A stretch of DNA of 64,000 bases. Origin: Alkalihalobacillus trypoxylicola (GTDB taxonomy: Bacteria > Bacillota > Bacilli > Bacillales > Bacillaceae_D). The stretch spans positions 62,001-126,000 of the forward strand of contig NZ_LTAO01000038.1 in NCBI RefSeq assembly GCF_001590785.1. The letters are read 5' to 3'. The position numbers and the translations under genes are program-made. Below are positions 36,102-44,566 of this stretch, one piece after another; the stretch's first letter is position 1, and each line of letters opens with the position of its first letter. Under the pieces are notes generated by a model, which searched no databases, was not told where the DNA came from, and saw only the letters and a list, made by a program, of their open reading frames with translations.

Positions 36102-36175
36102 AATAATGTGTGTGTGGGATGCAAACATCAATAACGAACCATTAACCCTCCTTCTTAAAAAAGGAGGGTTTTTTT
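36102..36175 (+). repeat. Terminator-bearing repeat module, copy 1
   Basis: Sequence around AATGTGTGTGTGG, AAACATCAATAACGAAC and the terminator stem recurs in reverse orientation near 46.6 kb. The two modules share most of about 70 bases although their neighbouring genes are unrelated. It is attached to the S51 peptidase gene and abuts a truncated copy of the cloverleaf repeat. Confidence 0.6.
36144..36175 (+). terminator. Terminator after the S51 peptidase gene
   Basis: AACCCTCCTT pairs with AAGGAGGGTT around a short A-rich loop, followed by seven T. Confidence 0.92.
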
Positions 36176-36180
36176 GAAAG

Positions 36181-36352
36181 AGTAGGTAGTGACTCCCAAA
36201 GGATGAGCGCAGTTTGAAGATCCACTCTGAAGAAGTTCTGCATAGTCAGAGTTAGCTGAAGACAAGCCCTTGGGAAAGCATCTACCTAAAGTGGAAATCA
36301 AAAACCTAATCGTTCGGTTTTCATTATTAGATATGAATTATGAAATTGATTC
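36181..36352 (+). repeat. Structured dispersed repeat, copy B (5' end missing)
   Basis: TAGGTAG at 36183 begins the core, and the three inner hairpin sequences and CTACCTA follow. The 3' end (CGTTCGGTTTTCATTA, then ATGAAATTGATTC) matches copies C and D. The 5' outer arm is absent because the core begins a few bases after the neighbouring terminator. It lies in the 368-base gap before the minus-strand ytlD gene. Confidence 0.8.
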
Positions 36353-36375
36353 ATTTTAAAAAAATCTGTATTTCT

Positions 36376-37167
36376 TTAAAAGTGAATGAGTTTTTTCTCT
36401 AACATCTCTACTAATTTATACATGACGGTTGCTAGTATAGCAATAACGACTAAGCTCATTAAAACAAGGGTAAAGTTGAAAACTTGGAAGCCATAAATAA
36501 TTAAATAGCCTAATCCTTGCTTAGAGACTAAAAATTCACCGACAATAACACCAACCCATGATAAGCCTACATTGACTTTTAAAGTTGAAATAATGGTCGG
36601 CATACAAGATGGCAAAATAGCATTTGTAAATATTTGAGTCTTTGATGCGCCGAATGTTTGTAATACCTTTACATAATTTTGATCGACTTCTTTAAAAGCA
36701 CTGTAAATTACGATGGTTGTGATAATAATCGAAATTAACGCGCCCATAGCGATAATAGAAGTGAAGTTTGGACCAAGACCTACTATAAGTAAGGGACCTA
36801 ATGCCACTTTAGGCATCGAATTCAGAACGACTAAATAGGGATCAGATACTTTTGATATAAAAGGTGACCACCATAAAAGGGAGGCTAACAAAGCTCCGAA
36901 CAAGGTACCTAAGATAAAACCTAATATGGTTTCAAATAGTGTAAATGAAGTATGAATAAAGAGACTACCATCTGTCATTTGACTAACTAACAAATTTCCA
37001 ATCCTAGAGGGCATGCTAAAGAGCAAAGGATCGATCCATTGAAGCCTTGCAGCCAATTCCCAAAACAAAATAAATAGTAAGAGGAAGCTTAATTGAACGG
37101 TGAGAACAAGATATTTTTCTTTTTTTACATGTTTTATATAATCAGCGTGATGTTTTTTTAGATTCAA
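36376..37167 (-). CDS. ytlD: ABC importer permease (YtlD-like)
   Basis: About 263 residues with roughly six membrane helices, of the nitrate/sulfonate/thiamine-precursor permease type. The ATPase-contact loop reads [20 protein letters not shown] (20 residues). No ATG lies near the expected start; a TTG at 37167 preceded by GGAG is proposed, overlapping the ATPase gene by 26 bases. A longer frame from 37233 would overlap by 92 bases. It works with YtlC and YtlA. In B. subtilis these genes also lie near ytkD and ytmA. Confidence 0.83.
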   Translation of the reverse strand: MNLKKHHADYIKHVKKEKYLVLTVQLSFLLLFILFWELAARLQWIDPLLFSMPSRIGNLLVSQMTDGSLFIHTSFTLFETILGFILGTLFGALLASLLWWSPFISKVSDPYLVVLNSMPKVALGPLLIVGLGPNFTSIIAMGALISIIITTIVIYSAFKEVDQNYVKVLQTFGASKTQIFTNAILPSCMPTIISTLKVNVGLSWVGVIVGEFLVSKQGLGYLIIYGFQVFNFTLVLMSLVVIAILATVMYKLVEMLEKKLIHF

Positions 37168-37924
37168 GTGACTCCAGCTCCTCCCATATGATGTTGAATT
37201 GCTCAGTAAATTGAGGGGACTGCCTAGCTTCAAAGGGTACTTTGTCTCTTAATGATTTTGGAACATCAAAAATACGATGAATACGACCAGGCTGAGAATT
37301 TAAAAGGATGATGCGGTCGGACATCGAAATGGCTTCACCGATATCATGGGTTACTAAAATAGCGGTTTTACGTTCTTTTTTTAGAGTGGTAAAAACTAAA
37401 TCCTCAAGCTTTAGTTTTGTTTGGTAATCTAAAGCTGAAAAAGGCTCATCTAAAAGCATAAATAGTGGGTTAGAGGCTAGCATTCTTACAAGTGCAACTC
37501 TCTGTCTCATTCCTCCGGAAAGCTGATTAGGATATAAATCTTTTTTTTCAAAAAGCCCCATTTTCTGTAATAGAAATAACGCTTTTTCCTTCGATTCAGC
37601 CGTTAGTGTGTTTTTCATTCTCATGCCTGTCATAATATTATTTTCAATCGTGAGCCATGGAAATAAATAATCTTGCTGAAGCATATAACCTACATTAGTC
37701 GTTTTAGGCTCAATAGGATGACCATTTAAAGTAATTGAACCCTTGGTTGGTTCAAGAATTCCAGAAATCATAGATAATAAAGTGGTTTTCCCACAGCCAC
37801 TAGGGCCAATCACCGAAATAAACTCTCCATCCTCAATCGTAAAGGAGATATCCTTTAAAGCTAATTGAGCTTCCTTTTTCGTCACGTATATTTTGGATAT
37901 GTGGTCTATGATGATTTGTGACAT
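37142..37924 (-). CDS. ytlC: ABC importer ATP-binding protein (YtlC-like)
   Basis: A 260-residue ATPase. Walker A is GPSGCGKTT (about 39-47), the signature LSGGMRQR near 139, Walker [16 protein letters not shown] near 157, and the switch His in LVTHDIGEA. The Q-loop is [11 protein letters not shown], characteristic of the nitrate/sulfonate/taurine group. It couples ATP hydrolysis to uptake with YtlD and the lipoprotein YtlA. Its start lies five bases after the end of the ytlA gene. Confidence 0.9.
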   Translation of the reverse strand: MSQIIIDHISKIYVTKKEAQLALKDISFTIEDGEFISVIGPSGCGKTTLLSMISGILEPTKGSITLNGHPIEPKTTNVGYMLQQDYLFPWLTIENNIMTGMRMKNTLTAESKEKALFLLQKMGLFEKKDLYPNQLSGGMRQRVALVRMLASNPLFMLLDEPFSALDYQTKLKLEDLVFTTLKKERKTAILVTHDIGEAISMSDRIILLNSQPGRIHRIFDVPKSLRDKVPFEARQSPQFTEQFNIIWEELESLESKKTSR

Positions 37925-37929
37925 CGTAA

Positions 37930-38928
37930 TCAGTCCAATACACTTTCAGCGATTTCAGTATTCACTAAATCATTAAAATCCACCTGCTGAGGAAGTTCTC
38001 CCGCTTGATCCATAATCAATAGTAATTGCTCCCATGCTTCTTCAGTCAGTACTGGATCAGTTGCATATGAGCCCTGAGCTTTATAACGATCAACAACTTG
38101 TGTAATTAATTCTATATGACTATCCTCAAAATAATCGACTATCGTTTCAGCTATCACTTCAGGAGGCTGCTCCTCTACCCATTTTTGAGCCTTGTATAAG
38201 GCGCTAGTAAAAGCTTGAAGTAACTCAGGATTTTCAGATATAAAACTTTCCTTAGCCATAAAGCCTGTGTATGGAACTAAGCCAGATTCTTCACCAAAAG
38301 AGGCAACAACATAACCTAATCCATCATTTTCAAATTGAGTAGCTTGTGGCTCGAATAATTGCACAAAATCTCCTGTTCCTGATGCGAAGGCACTAGGAAT
38401 ATTGCCAAAATCAATGGTTTGTATTAATTCTAAGTCTTCATGAGGGTTAATGTTATGTTTTTTTAGGACATGTTCACCTACCATTTGCGGCATTCCCCCT
38501 TTTCTTTGACCTAGAAAAGTTGATCCTTTAAGGTCCTCCCAGCTAAAGGAATCAATTTTCTCTCTAGAAACTAAAAAAGTCCCATCAGTTTGGGTTAAAC
38601 TAGCAAAATTAATAGCAGGGTCACTAGCATCCTGTGCAAAGACATAAACGGATGTTTCCGCTCCAACTAAGGCAATATCAGCACCATCTGACATTAAAGT
38701 TGTCATCGTTTTATCGCCACCCCAAGCGGTTGTTAATTCAAGGTTAATTCCCTCTTCCTCAAAATATCCATTTTCAATAGCTACGTATAAAGGAGCATAA
38801 AAAATAGAACGTGTGACTTCCGCTAAAGATATTGTTTCAGTCTCAGATTTTGAAAGCGAACAACCAATAGGAAACAAAAGAAGTGACAATAGTAACAGCA
38901 CAGCCGCCCCTCTTTTTATTAAGCTCAT
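37930..38928 (-). CDS. ytlA: ABC importer substrate-binding lipoprotein (YtlA-like, NMT1/THI5 type)
   Basis: About 332 residues: a signal sequence with lipobox FPIGC, then an NMT1/THI5-like domain beginning ISLAEVTRSIFYAPLYVAIE (20 residues) and GYFEEEGINLEL. The family binds thiamine-pyrimidine precursors, riboflavin precursors, sulfonates or similar small compounds; the ligand here is not known. There is no TPP riboswitch in the 100-base leader, which argues against thiamine control. Start 38928 is preferred because GAGGAG is nine bases upstream; a TTG at 38937 is closer than normal. Confidence 0.85.
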   Translation of the reverse strand: MSLIKRGAAVLLLLSLLLFPIGCSLSKSETETISLAEVTRSIFYAPLYVAIENGYFEEEGINLELTTAWGGDKTMTTLMSDGADIALVGAETSVYVFAQDASDPAINFASLTQTDGTFLVSREKIDSFSWEDLKGSTFLGQRKGGMPQMVGEHVLKKHNINPHEDLELIQTIDFGNIPSAFASGTGDFVQLFEPQATQFENDGLGYVVASFGEESGLVPYTGFMAKESFISENPELLQAFTSALYKAQKWVEEQPPEVIAETIVDYFEDSHIELITQVVDRYKAQGSYATDPVLTEEAWEQLLLIMDQAGELPQQVDFNDLVNTEIAESVLD

Positions 38929-39038
38929 TTGTTTCAACTCCTCAAATGATTAAAATTTTTGTAATTGTGATATTCTATGTTCAAACGATCATTTGTGTGT
39001 GTTAGCCTAAGGAAATGTTTAAAAAGAGGGGAAATTAG

Positions 39039-39815
39039 ATGCAGACTATTGATAAAAGAAGAATTCCTTCACCGCATTCAAAAATACATTTATATGAAAT
39101 TACCTATATAAGTGGGCCTTATAAAGTTAAGGGCTTATTAGCTGAGCCTAAGGAAGAAAAGGAATATCCTGGATTACTCTATTTACGAGGTGGAATCCAC
39201 AATGTAGGAATGGTTCGAATTCAACGTATCATTCAATGGGCGAATGAAGGCTTTATTGTAATGGCCCCTTACTATCGTGGAAATCGAGGAGGAGAGGGTA
39301 TGGAGGATTTTGCAGGTCATGACCGAGAAGACGCTATTGCTGCCTATGATTTGCTCGCAACCCATCCTCATGTATGCGAAGAACAACGCCATATTATTGG
39401 ATTCTCAAGAGGTGGCGTAATGGCCCTTTTAACGATGCTTGCTAGAGATACTGTGGCGTCAGCGACCCTTTGGAGTGGAGTGTCGGACATGACACTAACT
39501 TATGAAGAGCGTGTCGATTTAAGAAGGATGATGAAAAGAGTAATAGGTGGAACCCCTAAAAAGTATCCAGAGCGCTTTGAATGGCGTGGGCCTCTAAAAA
39601 AGTATTCTTCTATTAAAACCCCTCTTTTACTGATTCATGGGGAGAAGGATCACCATGTAACGATTGAACATGCCCTTCGATTACAGAAAGAGGCGCCTAA
39701 CACGGAAGCATGGTTTTTTTCAAACTACCGACATCATTTTCCAGCAGAAGCACAGCGTATGATTTTAAAAGATGCAGCACAATGGATGAAAAATAAAAAT
39801 GTGAATCTTGTTTAA
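39039..39815 (+). CDS. ytmA: Alpha/beta hydrolase, YtmA-type peptidase-like
   Basis: A 258-residue alpha/beta hydrolase. The nucleophile Ser is in HIIGFSRGGVMA (G-x-S-x-G as GFSRG), the acid Asp in LLIHGEKDHHV, and a His in YRHHFPAE. The oxyanion region is APYYRGNRGGEGMEDFAGHD. Length and sequence match B. subtilis YtmA, a prolyl-oligopeptidase-like enzyme of unproven substrate. It is divergent from ytlA. Its neighbourhood with metK downstream also matches B. subtilis. Confidence 0.88.
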   Translation: MQTIDKRRIPSPHSKIHLYEITYISGPYKVKGLLAEPKEEKEYPGLLYLRGGIHNVGMVRIQRIIQWANEGFIVMAPYYRGNRGGEGMEDFAGHDREDAIAAYDLLATHPHVCEEQRHIIGFSRGGVMALLTMLARDTVASATLWSGVSDMTLTYEERVDLRRMMKRVIGGTPKKYPERFEWRGPLKKYSSIKTPLLLIHGEKDHHVTIEHALRLQKEAPNTEAWFFSNYRHHFPAEAQRMILKDAAQWMKNKNVNLV

Positions 39816-39826
39816 AGATTGAAACT

Positions 39827-39862
39827 TACCTTTTTTTTACATCGTTTTATAGAAAAAAGGTA
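39827..39862 (+). promoter_or_regulatory. Hairpin covering the ribosome site of the next gene
   Basis: TACCTTTTTT pairs with AAAAAAGGTA. The 3' arm contains most of the AAGGTAGGTGG ribosome binding site of the gene starting at 39872. The T-run is in the 5' arm, so it is not a normal terminator. Confidence 0.5.
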
Positions 39863-39871
39863 GGTGGTTCG

Positions 39872-40300
39872 ATGCAAAAAGTCAGCTTAGTAATAGTTGC
39901 TTTACTATTTAGTGTCATCCTTTTTAACATTGAAAATGTACCGGAATCATTACTTAATAATCAGAATCCTTTATCTAAGGTCATGATTTCAATATCTAGG
40001 GAAGAAGATAAATGGAATTTGGATAACCCATTACTTATATGGGAAGACCATGAAATATTAAAAAAATGGGAAGAAATCATTGCGGAGAAAGTTCCATTAC
40101 AAGGAAGTATAGATATCAGACACCCGGATTATTTGCTACAATTCTTTTATGAAAATAGTAAGGAGAACTATTTTTTATGGTTAGGACAGGAGAATGGAGA
40201 AAGCCTAATAATGGATGGTAAAGATTTTGAACGTGTATATACGGTGAAAGAAAACCAAATGAATGAGCTGAGGGACCTTATATTAAAGACAACACCATAA
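39872..40300 (+). CDS. Predicted exported or membrane-anchored protein, function unknown
   Basis: A 142-residue protein with an N-terminal hydrophobic segment (about 5-20) that may be a signal or anchor, without lipobox. The rest is soluble and rich in Glu, Asn and Trp (WEDHEILKKWEEIIAEK). I do not recognise a family. AAGGTAGGTGG precedes the ATG but is within a hairpin. It lies between ytmA and a convergent FHA-domain gene, in a position where B. subtilis has ytmB, but similarity to YtmB is not evident. Confidence 0.65.
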   Translation: MQKVSLVIVALLFSVILFNIENVPESLLNNQNPLSKVMISISREEDKWNLDNPLLIWEDHEILKKWEEIIAEKVPLQGSIDIRHPDYLLQFFYENSKENYFLWLGQENGESLIMDGKDFERVYTVKENQMNELRDLILKTTP

Positions 40301-40325
40301 GTGATTATGGCCCTCAGCCGGACAT

Positions 40326-41012
40326 TTAATGATTAGAATTGTTAATCGTTAAGATATATCCTTTACCTCGAATATTTTCAATCAGAAAGATCGATGATGT
40401 TTTTTGACGGATTCGGTACATAAGTGCATTTAACTCTTCAGCACTTGCATCTGGAATGCCGTCGCGATCTAGAGTTCTCTCAGACCAAACGGCTTTTTTT
40501 ATCTCTTCTTTTGGTATGAATTGATTTACTTCATTTAAAAGCCTTACGATACATAAAAATTCTTTTTCGGAAAAAGTGAAAATCTGATTATTGTAGATAA
40601 TTTCTTGTTTGTGAACATCTATGGAAACAGAGGGAGCACTCGGCTCGATTAAGGATAGAGAAGTTAATTCTAATGTTTCATCATTAGAGATATGCTGAAA
40701 TATTAGTTGTATAAAACCATCACTTAATGAAATTTGATCTCCGTGCTTTAAACGATATTCAGATTCCACATCAAGCTTTGTTCCGTTAACAAAGGTTCCG
40801 TGTTTACTATTTAAATCTTTTATATAATAAGAATGATTTTTTTGGATAATCGCTGCATGTTGTCTAGATACATAAATATTCTCAAATAAAATATGATCAG
40901 AGTTCGATACAATAGAACGACCAATGATATGAATGGTCTTTTTTAATGATATAATATCACCTTTTTGGAAAGGACTACCCTGATTTACAATAAGATAAGT
41001 GGAAGTTTGCAT
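40326..41012 (-). CDS. FHA domain fused to an OmpR-type winged helix
   Basis: A 228-residue protein with two parts. Residues about 20-110 form a forkhead-associated domain: IIGRS, then VSRQHAAI and NSKHGTFVNG, the classic phosphothreonine-binding positions (Gly-Arg, Ser-x-x-His, Asn). Residues about 125-225 resemble an OmpR/PhoB winged helix (FTFSEKEFLCIVRLL, ALMYRIRQK, IRGKGYIL). There is no receiver domain. It may therefore switch DNA binding through a Ser/Thr kinase such as PrkC. It is monocistronic and convergent with the gene before it. Confidence 0.82.
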   Translation of the reverse strand: MQTSTYLIVNQGSPFQKGDIISLKKTIHIIGRSIVSNSDHILFENIYVSRQHAAIIQKNHSYYIKDLNSKHGTFVNGTKLDVESEYRLKHGDQISLSDGFIQLIFQHISNDETLELTSLSLIEPSAPSVSIDVHKQEIIYNNQIFTFSEKEFLCIVRLLNEVNQFIPKEEIKKAVWSERTLDRDGIPDASAEELNALMYRIRQKTSSIFLIENIRGKGYILTINNSNH

Positions 41013-41140
41013 ATGGACCCTCTCTAAATTTCAATCATAATCTTAACGAATTTATTATTGAATTATTATAAAGCCGTTATTGTTCGTCTAATACTTTTTG
41101 TTCTACAATTGATTGTAGTGGTTTTGAGGGGGTTCGTAAA

Positions 41141-41554
41141 GTGAATAAAAATAAAATTTGGACGATCATTGCTTGCTTTGCTATCGCCATAATCATGTTT
41201 CTATATGTGAATCATATGTTATTTTTTGCAAATGTAAAGGCTAATGAAGATGATAAAGGGTTTCAAACTTTAAACATAGAGAAGGATGAGCCTTTTTTAA
41301 CATTAGAGAATTGTTTAAATAAAAGTTTGAAGGAACAAGACCCAAATAAAATGAGATTTTTTGAAGCAACTATTTATCATAAACCTTTAGATATTAAATT
41401 AAAGAATTGGATTAATGATTATTATCCACACCATCGTTGTTATATATCCCAGTACGGGGTCATGAATTACTCCAAAGAAGAAATGCAAGAGCTTTTAAAT
41501 TTGATTGAAAGTAATCAGGAAAAAAAGAAGGTACGTTTTCAATCATTGAAATGA
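41141..41554 (+). CDS. Small membrane-anchored protein, function unknown
   Basis: A 137-residue protein with one N-terminal membrane helix (about 8-30) and a soluble outer part containing two Cys (ENCLNK and HHRCYI) that could form a disulfide. The start is GTG at 41141 with GAGGGGG at proper distance. No family is recognised. It is divergent from the FHA-winged-helix gene, with about 130 bases between them, so the two may be co-regulated. Confidence 0.65.
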   Translation: MNKNKIWTIIACFAIAIIMFLYVNHMLFFANVKANEDDKGFQTLNIEKDEPFLTLENCLNKSLKEQDPNKMRFFEATIYHKPLDIKLKNWINDYYPHHRCYISQYGVMNYSKEEMQELLNLIESNQEKKKVRFQSLK

Positions 41555-41724
41555 ACTGATTTCTAATCACCAACCTAGTGTTCAGTCGTAATAAATGTTT
41601 TAAAACGATAAATGAGATGATTTTAGTCAAAATAGGGAAGTTTATGTAGAAGGAACCTTATTTACTTGGGCTACAATCGTTGACAGAGTTCGGTATCTAG
41701 GTTATGATATTTGCCGAACGGATA

Positions 41725-41838
41725 CTCTTATCCCGAGTCGGTGGAGGGACAGGCCCTAAGAAACCCAGCAACCATCATTTCATTGAAAAGAAATGAAAAG
41801 GTGCTAACCTGCAAGGTATAATCCTTGGATGATAAGAG
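41725..41838 (+). promoter_or_regulatory. SAM-I (S-box) riboswitch aptamer
   Basis: P1 is formed by CTCTTATC and GATAAGAG. Between them are the S-box conserved parts: GAGTCGGTGGAGGGACAGGC, CCAGCAACC, GGTGCTAACCTGC and ATCCTTGGATG. With the terminator that follows, it turns off metK expression when S-adenosylmethionine is plentiful. Confidence 0.97.
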
Positions 41839-41856
41839 GCGAAAGGTAAACACTTC

Positions 41857-41892
41857 AACCCTTTTCCTCACTGTATGGAAATAGGGTTTTTT
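41857..41892 (+). terminator. Riboswitch-controlled terminator before metK
   Basis: AACCCTTTTCC pairs with GGAAATAGGGTT, followed by a T-run. It is the expression platform of the S-box. Confidence 0.9.
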
Positions 41893-41999
41893 ATGCGTAT
41901 AAGTGTCGTCGATTGTTTAACTCCCATTCAATCGGAAATGAGTGCCGTTATTATAATTCGCACATAATCGATTTGTTGTGCAGAGGAGGAATGCATGAA

Positions 42000-43208
42000 A
42001 TGGTATTAAAAAGTAGACGTTTATTTACATCAGAATCAGTAACGGAAGGGCATCCAGATAAAATGTGTGATCAAATTTCCGATGCTATTTTAGATGAAAT
42101 TTTAAAAAGTGATCCAAATGCTCGAGTAGCATGTGAAACATCTGTAAATACTGGCTTAGTATTGGTAGCTGGGGAAATTACAACCAATACATATGTTGAT
42201 ATTCCGAAGGTTGTAAGAGATACGATTAAAGGGATTGGTTATACAAGAGCTAAATACGGCTTTGATGCGGAAACTTGTGCGGTGTTAACATCTATAGATG
42301 AGCAATCAGCAGACATAGCTCAAGGGGTCAATCAAGCACTAGAGGCTCGTGAGGGTCAAATGACGGAAGAGGAAATCGAAGCAATTGGTGCTGGTGACCA
42401 AGGTTTAATGTTTGGTTATGCAACAAACGAAACGGATGAATTGATGCCTTTGCCGATTTCTTTAAGTCATAAATTAGCACGCCGTTTAGCTGAGGTTAGA
42501 AAAAATGAGCTACTTAAATACTTAAGACCAGATGGGAAAACACAGGTTACGGTTGAATATAATGAAGATGGAAAACCTGAGAGAGTAGATACCATTGTTA
42601 TTTCTACTCAGCATCATCCTGATATAACACTGAAGCAAATCGAAACTGATTTGAAAAAACATGTTATTAATGAAGTAGTTCCAGAAGGCTTGATTGATGA
42701 CAAAACGAAATACTTTATTAACCCGACTGGCCGATTCGTTATCGGTGGTCCGCAGGGAGATGCTGGTTTAACTGGTCGCAAAATTATTGTAGATACATAT
42801 GGTGGTTTTGCAAGACATGGCGGGGGTGCCTTTTCTGGTAAGGATGCAACAAAGGTTGACCGTTCAGGAGCATATGCAGCTCGATACGTGGCGAAAAATA
42901 TTGTAGCTGCTGAGCTTGCGGAAAAATGTGAAGTACAATTAGCTTATGCAATTGGAGTTGCTCAGCCTGTCTCTATTTCAATTGATACGTTTGGAACTGG
43001 TAAAGTATCTGAAGAAGTCTTAGTAAAAATCGTTTCAAACCATTTCGATTTACGTCCAGCGGGAATTATTAAAATGCTTGATTTGCGTAGACCCATTTAT
43101 AAGCAAACGGCTGCATATGGTCACTTTGGTCGTCGTGACCTTGACTTACCTTGGGAAGTGACAGACAAAGCAGCTATTTTAAAAGAGCAAGCGTATTTAG
43201 AAAAATAA
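42000..43208 (+). CDS. metK: S-adenosylmethionine synthetase
   Basis: A 402-residue enzyme making S-adenosylmethionine from methionine and ATP. It begins [16 protein letters not shown] with the ATP-site His and Asp, contains [12 protein letters not shown] and the P-loop-like [19 protein letters not shown] (19 residues). The start at 42000 is chosen because AGAGGAGGA lies nine bases upstream; the in-frame ATG at 41991 touches that site. The S-box riboswitch upstream gives feedback control. The terminator at 43220 closes the transcript. Confidence 0.97.
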   Translation: MVLKSRRLFTSESVTEGHPDKMCDQISDAILDEILKSDPNARVACETSVNTGLVLVAGEITTNTYVDIPKVVRDTIKGIGYTRAKYGFDAETCAVLTSIDEQSADIAQGVNQALEAREGQMTEEEIEAIGAGDQGLMFGYATNETDELMPLPISLSHKLARRLAEVRKNELLKYLRPDGKTQVTVEYNEDGKPERVDTIVISTQHHPDITLKQIETDLKKHVINEVVPEGLIDDKTKYFINPTGRFVIGGPQGDAGLTGRKIIVDTYGGFARHGGGAFSGKDATKVDRSGAYAARYVAKNIVAAELAEKCEVQLAYAIGVAQPVSISIDTFGTGKVSEEVLVKIVSNHFDLRPAGIIKMLDLRRPIYKQTAAYGHFGRRDLDLPWEVTDKAAILKEQAYLEK

Positions 43209-43219
43209 TTGTTCATACA

Positions 43220-43251
43220 AAAAAGCTAAGGTTATACTCCTTAGCTTTTTT
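43220..43251 (+). terminator. Terminator after metK
   Basis: AAAAAGCTAAGG pairs with CCTTAGCTTTTT around a six-base loop, with a T-run. Confidence 0.93.
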
Positions 43252-43372
43252 CATGTCATTTAATAAAGTCACTTTCTGTTAGAATCAGCCATATTTAACT
43301 TTTAAAATTCCTCCTATAGAAGTATGGTCATTTCATCATTCGGTAAAAATGATACTAGGAGGTGAAGTGAAA

Positions 43373-43531
43373 ATGGCGACAGATGTATTATGTGAAGTGA
43401 ATAACTGCGTATTTTGGGATGATGGAAACAAATGTAGTGCCGATCGTATTTATGTAGTGAGTCATAAAGGGAAGCAAGCGAATCGCACGGAAGAAACGGA
43501 TTGTAAAACGTTTGAACCTGAAGGTATTTAA
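43373..43531 (+). CDS. DUF1540 small cysteine protein
   Basis: A 52-residue protein from the ATG at 43373 (AGGAGGTGAAG upstream). It contains four Cys in the DUF1540 pattern: VLCEVNNCVFW, NKCSADRI and TDCKTFEP. The spacing suggests metal binding or disulfides. Proteins of this family occur in spore-forming Firmicutes and have no established role. A terminator follows directly. Confidence 0.85.
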   Translation: MATDVLCEVNNCVFWDDGNKCSADRIYVVSHKGKQANRTEETDCKTFEPEGI

Positions 43532-43536
43532 AGATT

Positions 43537-43569
43537 AAAAAGGGGAAGAGTATCGTCTTTCCCTTTTTT
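43537..43569 (+). terminator. Terminator after the DUF1540 gene
   Basis: AAAAAGGGGAAGA pairs with TCTTTCCCTTTTT around a short loop. The A-run at its 5' side means it may also end the convergent ytoA transcript. Confidence 0.88.
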
Positions 43570-43601
43570 ATTATTGAGAAAAATTATCATTTATATACAT
43601 T

Positions 43602-44114
43602 CTATTTTTTCTGTAATTTATAATATTGTCCTTTCTCAACATACTCTTCACGAATTCTCTTCATATCTTCTTTATCTTTCTCCGTGAGTTCTCGAATTAC
43701 TTTCGCTGGTCGTCCGAAGGCCAAGCAGTTCGCTGGTATCTTTTTGCCCTGTGGGACAAGACTTCCTGCACCGATAAAAGCACCTTCTTCAATTTCGGCA
43801 CCATCTAAAATGGTAGAGCCCATTCCTATTAAGGCGTTTTTCCTAATGATACAACTATGAAGTAAGGCTTGGTGTCCAACGGTCACATCGTCTTCAATAA
43901 TAAGAGGCAAGTTGGGACTTTGGTGAAGCATTGATTGATCTTGAATATTGACGCGGTTTCCGATAATAGTTGGAGCCACATCTCCTCTTATCACCGTTTG
44001 AAACCACACGGTAGATAGCTCACCAATTTTGACATCACCGGTAATCGTCACATAATCAGCAATAAAAGCACTATCTGCTATTTCTGGACTTTTATGATTG
44101 TACTTATAAATCAT
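43602..44114 (-). CDS. ytoA: Gamma-carbonic-anhydrase-like hexapeptide protein
   Basis: A 170-residue left-handed beta-helix protein. The hexapeptide turns are visible (VTITGDVKIGELSTVWF, VNIQDQSMLH, VTVGHQALLHSCIIRKNALI in pieces). Three His in LHQS, VGHQALLHS match the zinc ligands of the gamma-carbonic anhydrase family. It corresponds to B. subtilis YtoA; activity as a carbonic anhydrase is not established in these members. AAAGGGCGAT precedes the start. Confidence 0.88.
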   Translation of the reverse strand: MIYKYNHKSPEIADSAFIADYVTITGDVKIGELSTVWFQTVIRGDVAPTIIGNRVNIQDQSMLHQSPNLPLIIEDDVTVGHQALLHSCIIRKNALIGMGSTILDGAEIEEGAFIGAGSLVPQGKKIPANCLAFGRPAKVIRELTEKDKEDMKRIREEYVEKGQYYKLQKK

Positions 44115-44205
44115 TAATCTATCGCCCTTTCTACTTGAAATGTAAAAGTTATGTTTATTTTATCAAAAAATGTATGGTAAAAGCGCTAATTTTATGAATA
44201 TGATT

Positions 44206-44458
44206 GAATTTCATAATTGCTCTATAAGTGAATAAAACCGAACGTTTCTTATAAAATATGTTTTAAACGTTTGCGAATGAAATTCTTGATTGAAACGGTA
44301 GGTAGTGACTCCCAAAGGATCAGCGCAGTACTCTGGCGAAGCTCTGCGTAGTCAGAGTTAGCTGAAGACAAGCCCTTGGGAAAGCATCTACCTAAAGTGA
44401 AAATCAAAACCTAACCGCTCGGTTATCATGATAAGATATGAATGGTTAAATTGATTCA
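44206..44458 (+). repeat. Structured dispersed repeat, copy C (one hairpin partly deleted)
   Basis: Outer arms: AGTGAATAAAACCGAAC at 44227-44243 and CGCTCGGTTATCAT at 44416-44429, with wider ends GAATTTCAT and AAATTGATTC. The core begins with TAGGTAG near 44299. Compared with other copies, about 11 bases (TTTGAAGATCC region) are missing, removing the 3' arm of the GGATC hairpin only. The copy fills the 452-base gap between ytoA and ytpA. Confidence 0.85.
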
Positions 44459-44566
44459 TATACATAAGAAATCAAGCAAAAGCTTTTCTTTTAAGATAAA
44501 ATTAAGTATGATCAATCAATAAAACCTTTTGTTCTCAATTTTTTTAGAGAAAGGAGAGTCATCAAG

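Noticed and set aside
38938-39038. TPP riboswitch for the YtlA importer
   Set aside because: The THI5-like domain suggested thiamine control, but the 100-base leader has no THI-box elements.
44172-44190. cre site before ytoA (AAAAGCGCTAA)
   Set aside because: Too many mismatches to the cre consensus in the outer positions.
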